Assembly: GCA_947260025.1 (NCBI GenBank)
Contig: CAMYON010000009.1
Location: 1 to 52,206, forward strand
Direction of reading: 5' to 3'
DNA length: 52,206 nucleotides
Origin: an uncultured Gammaproteobacteria bacterium
GTDB lineage: Bacteria > Pseudomonadota > Gammaproteobacteria > GCA-001735895
A model generated the notes under the pieces. The model saw only the letters and a program-made list of their open reading frames with translations. It was not told where the DNA came from and made no database searches. Positions within the stretch are counted from its first letter, which is position 1; the number at the start of each line of letters is the position of its first letter. Shown here one piece after another: positions 50,116 to 52,206 of the stretch. The position numbers were made by a program, and so were the translations under genes.

Positions 50116-51885
50116 ATGTTCGAAAACCTGCCCAAATTCGTTTTCTTTACCGGTAAAGGCGGTGTCGGCAAAACCTCGCTGGCCTGCGCCACCTCGATCA
50201 ATCTCGTCGATGCGGGACACCGGGTTTTGCTGGTCAGCACCGATCCTGCCTCCAACGTGGGCCAGGTGTTCGAAACCGACATCGGCAACCAGATTACCGC
50301 ACTCGGCAACGTGCCGGGCCTCGACGCAATCGAGATCAATCCCGAGCAGGCCGCGGCGGGCTACCGCGAACGCATCGTCGGGCCGATGCGAGGCATTCTT
50401 CCGCCCGATGCACTGCGCAGCATCGAAGAGCAGCTGTCGGGGGCCTGCACCATTGAAATTGCCGCGTTCGACGAGTTCACCGCCCTGCTAACCGATAACG
50501 AATTGCTGGCGCGTTACGATCACGTGGTGTTCGACACCGCGCCCACGGGTCACACCATTCGCATGCTGAAGCTGCCTGGCGCATGGTCCGGCTTTCTCGA
50601 GGACGGCAAGGGTGACGCATCCTGCCTCGGCCCGCTTGCCGGGCTGGAAAAACAACGCACCCGTTACGCCGCGGCGGTCGACCGCCTGTCCGACAGCGCA
50701 TCGACACGCCTTATCCTGGTGGCGCGCCCGCGTCAGTCCGCACTCAACGAAGTGGCACGCACGTCGAAAGAGCTGGCCGAGATCGGCATCGAAAACCAGG
50801 CGCTTGCGATCAATGGCATGATGCCCGGGGAAACGGATGGCGATCCCCTGGCAGAGGCATTGTTGCAGCGTGATCGCGATGCACTGGCCGCGGCCGCCCC
50901 TGAAGTCGCCGCGCTACCGCGCACGGTGTTTGCGCTGCGCTCGGAAAACCTGGTCGGCCTCGACGCGCTGAAACGTTTTGCCGCGGGCGCAGCCGATGAA
51001 GTTGCGGCGGCCGCGGATAGCGCGATGACGGATACGAACCTGCCCACGCTCGGGGCCCTGATCGATGATATCGAAAAGCCCGGTAAAGGGTTGATCATGT
51101 TCATGGGCAAAGGCGGGGTTGGCAAAACCACGATGGCCGCCGCCGCTGCCGCGGAACTGGCCGCGCGTGGCCACGACGTTTTATTGAGCACCACCGACCC
51201 GGCGGCACACGTTACCGAGACCCTCGCCGGCGAGCTAACCGGTCTTACCGTCAGCCGCATCGATCCCGCGCAGGAAACCGCCAGGTACCGTGATCACGTG
51301 ATGGCGACCAAGGGCAAGGACCTGGATGAGCAGGCCCGCGCGATGCTGGAAGAAGATCTGCGTTCGCCCTGCACCGAGGAAATTGCCGTGTTCCAGGCGT
51401 TTTCACGCGTCATCCGCGAGAGTTCGAAGCGCTTCGTGGTGATGGATACCGCCCCCACCGGCCACACCCTGCTGCTGCTCGATGCCACCGGATCCTACCA
51501 CCGCGATATCATGCGCCACTCGGGCGATATGCCGGGCAAAATGGTAACGCCGATGATGCGCCTGCAGGACCCCGAACAGACGAAGATCATGATTGTCACC
51601 CTGCCCGAAACCACGCCCGTGCTGGAAGCCGCACATCTGCAAAACGACCTGCAACGCGCCGGCATCGAACCTTACGCCTGGATCGTCAATTCCAGTCTTG
51701 CCGCGGCGCAGACGCATAATCCGCTGCTGCAACAACGCGCCCGCTCCGAACGGGAACAAATCGACAAGGTTCGCGACGATCTTTCCAGGCGCCACGCGGT
51801 GGTACCGATGCAGGCAGCAGAACCGGTTGGTGTCGAAAAGCTGAAAAGGCTTTGTGCAATAGCCGATAGTTCCGCCGCTGCCTGA
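50116..51885 (+). CDS. arsA: Arsenite-transporting ATPase ArsA (two-domain)
   Basis: 589 residues, the full duplicated form. Two P-loops GKGGVGKT (from residues 13 and 332) and two signal-transduction motifs DTAPTGHT. Allosteric As(III) cysteines at 111, 170 and 419 match Cys113, Cys172 and Cys422 of E. coli ArsA. It drives arsenite export through a membrane channel (ArsB or Acr3) that is not in this window and may lie downstream. Follows arsD by 44 bases. Confidence 0.96.
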   Translation: MFENLPKFVFFTGKGGVGKTSLACATSINLVDAGHRVLLVSTDPASNVGQVFETDIGNQITALGNVPGLDAIEINPEQAAAGYRERIVGPMRGILPPDALRSIEEQLSGACTIEIAAFDEFTALLTDNELLARYDHVVFDTAPTGHTIRMLKLPGAWSGFLEDGKGDASCLGPLAGLEKQRTRYAAAVDRLSDSASTRLILVARPRQSALNEVARTSKELAEIGIENQALAINGMMPGETDGDPLAEALLQRDRDALAAAAPEVAALPRTVFALRSENLVGLDALKRFAAGAADEVAAAADSAMTDTNLPTLGALIDDIEKPGKGLIMFMGKGGVGKTTMAAAAAAELAARGHDVLLSTTDPAAHVTETLAGELTGLTVSRIDPAQETARYRDHVMATKGKDLDEQARAMLEEDLRSPCTEEIAVFQAFSRVIRESSKRFVVMDTAPTGHTLLLLDATGSYHRDIMRHSGDMPGKMVTPMMRLQDPEQTKIMIVTLPETTPVLEAAHLQNDLQRAGIEPYAWIVNSSLAAAQTHNPLLQQRARSEREQIDKVRDDLSRRHAVVPMQAAEPVGVEKLKRLCAIADSSAAA

Positions 51886-51895
51886 GAAATACGCG

Positions 51896-52206
51896 ATGAA
51901 AACCCTGTTCCGACTATTACGTTGGCCGCTCGGCCAGATAATTATATTCCTGGACTGGATCAGCGGACCAAAGCCGCCGACACACAGTGCAGAAGTACAG
52001 CAAAAGCTCGATGCGCAAACCGCTCACCTTAAGCTTTATCAATTCCAGCAATGCCCGTTTTGCGTCAGAACAAGACGGAGCATACGCGGCCTCGGTTTAA
52101 ATATCGAAACACGCGATGCCCGCAACGATCCGCGCTGGCACAACGAGCTTATCGAACAGGGTGGCAGGTACCAGGTGCCCTGTTTGCGTATCGACAAGGG
52201 CGACGA
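51896..52206 (+). CDS. Glutaredoxin-like thiol protein, truncated by the window edge
   Basis: Starts at ATG 51896, 10 bases after arsA, and runs off the end. The visible 103 residues show an N-terminal hydrophobic helix (WPLGQIIIFLDWISG) and then a glutaredoxin fold: LKLYQFQQCPFCVRTRRSIRGLGLNIETRDARNDP, with the CPFC active site and the cis-Pro loop YQVPCLRI. It could reduce arsenate-reductase disulfides or be general redox machinery; its place directly after arsA makes an arsenic link plausible. Confidence 0.8.
   Translation, partial: MKTLFRLLRWPLGQIIIFLDWISGPKPPTHSAEVQQKLDAQTAHLKLYQFQQCPFCVRTRRSIRGLGLNIETRDARNDPRWHNELIEQGGRYQVPCLRIDKGD

Overview
The window looks like the chromosome of a moderately GC-rich gammaproteobacterium. 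Genes typical of that class include rdgC, mltA, an MltF-like transglycosylase, DUF2058 and DUF1415 proteins, an LpoB-like lipoprotein and a Pil-Chp-type chemosensory array. I see no rRNA, tRNA, CRISPR array, phage or intact transposase. The order or genus cannot be fixed from what is visible.

Layout. 0-6.1 kb (mostly minus strand): a lipoprotein of unknown function, a YghU-type glutathione transferase, a 53-residue membrane protein, and a tight four-gene operon of outer-membrane lipoproteins (two LPP20-like, one LpoB-like, one TPR/COG3014-like). 6.3-9.4 kb: Fe superoxide dismutase and catalase-peroxidase, each with its own hairpin terminator. 9.6-13.1 kb: a tiny secreted acidic repeat protein, rdgC, a DUF4399 secreted protein and mltA. 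13.4-16.9 kb (plus strand): a Crp/Fnr regulator, two small unknown proteins, then an amidoligase overlapping a class-I glutamine amidotransferase, a pair that suggests synthesis and hydrolysis of an amide-linked metabolite or peptide tag. 17-25.2 kb (minus strand): a PilG/PilH/PilI/PDC sensor/MCP/ChpA-like phosphorelay ending in an unknown protein, with no CheR or CheB. 25.2-25.9 kb: a repeat-rich gap. 26-33.5 kb: miscellaneous enzymes and regulators (secreted amidohydrolase, GGDEF cyclase, DUF2461, GST, TauD-like dioxygenase, zinc-ribbon protein, XRE regulator, MltF-like protein). 33.5-37.2 kb: DUF2058, an AT-richer secreted unknown protein sitting between two copies of the same palindrome plus gene-start sequence, a DUF2779 Fe-S nuclease/exonuclease, and DUF1415.

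37.3-49.1 kb is the most coherent metabolic region: a creatinase/ectoine-hydrolase-like M24 enzyme, both subunits of an N,N-dimethylformamidase-like enzyme, an FAD amine oxidase and an SDR dehydrogenase. Next comes a LuxR-type regulator divergent from a complete polyamine-type ABC importer (ATPase, TAT-exported binding protein, two permeases). I read it as uptake and stepwise C-N bond breakdown of an unidentified amide or amine. 49.2 kb to the end is an arsenite operon (arsR, arsD, arsA, then a glutaredoxin-like gene cut by the window edge).

Scattered between genes are at least ten palindromic elements that share a head like GGGGACAG or GTGACAG but differ in the stem. Three partial or complete copies of the 5' end of the DUF2779 gene also occur, two of them directly beside such a palindrome. 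These repeat relationships are the least ordinary structural feature of the window.
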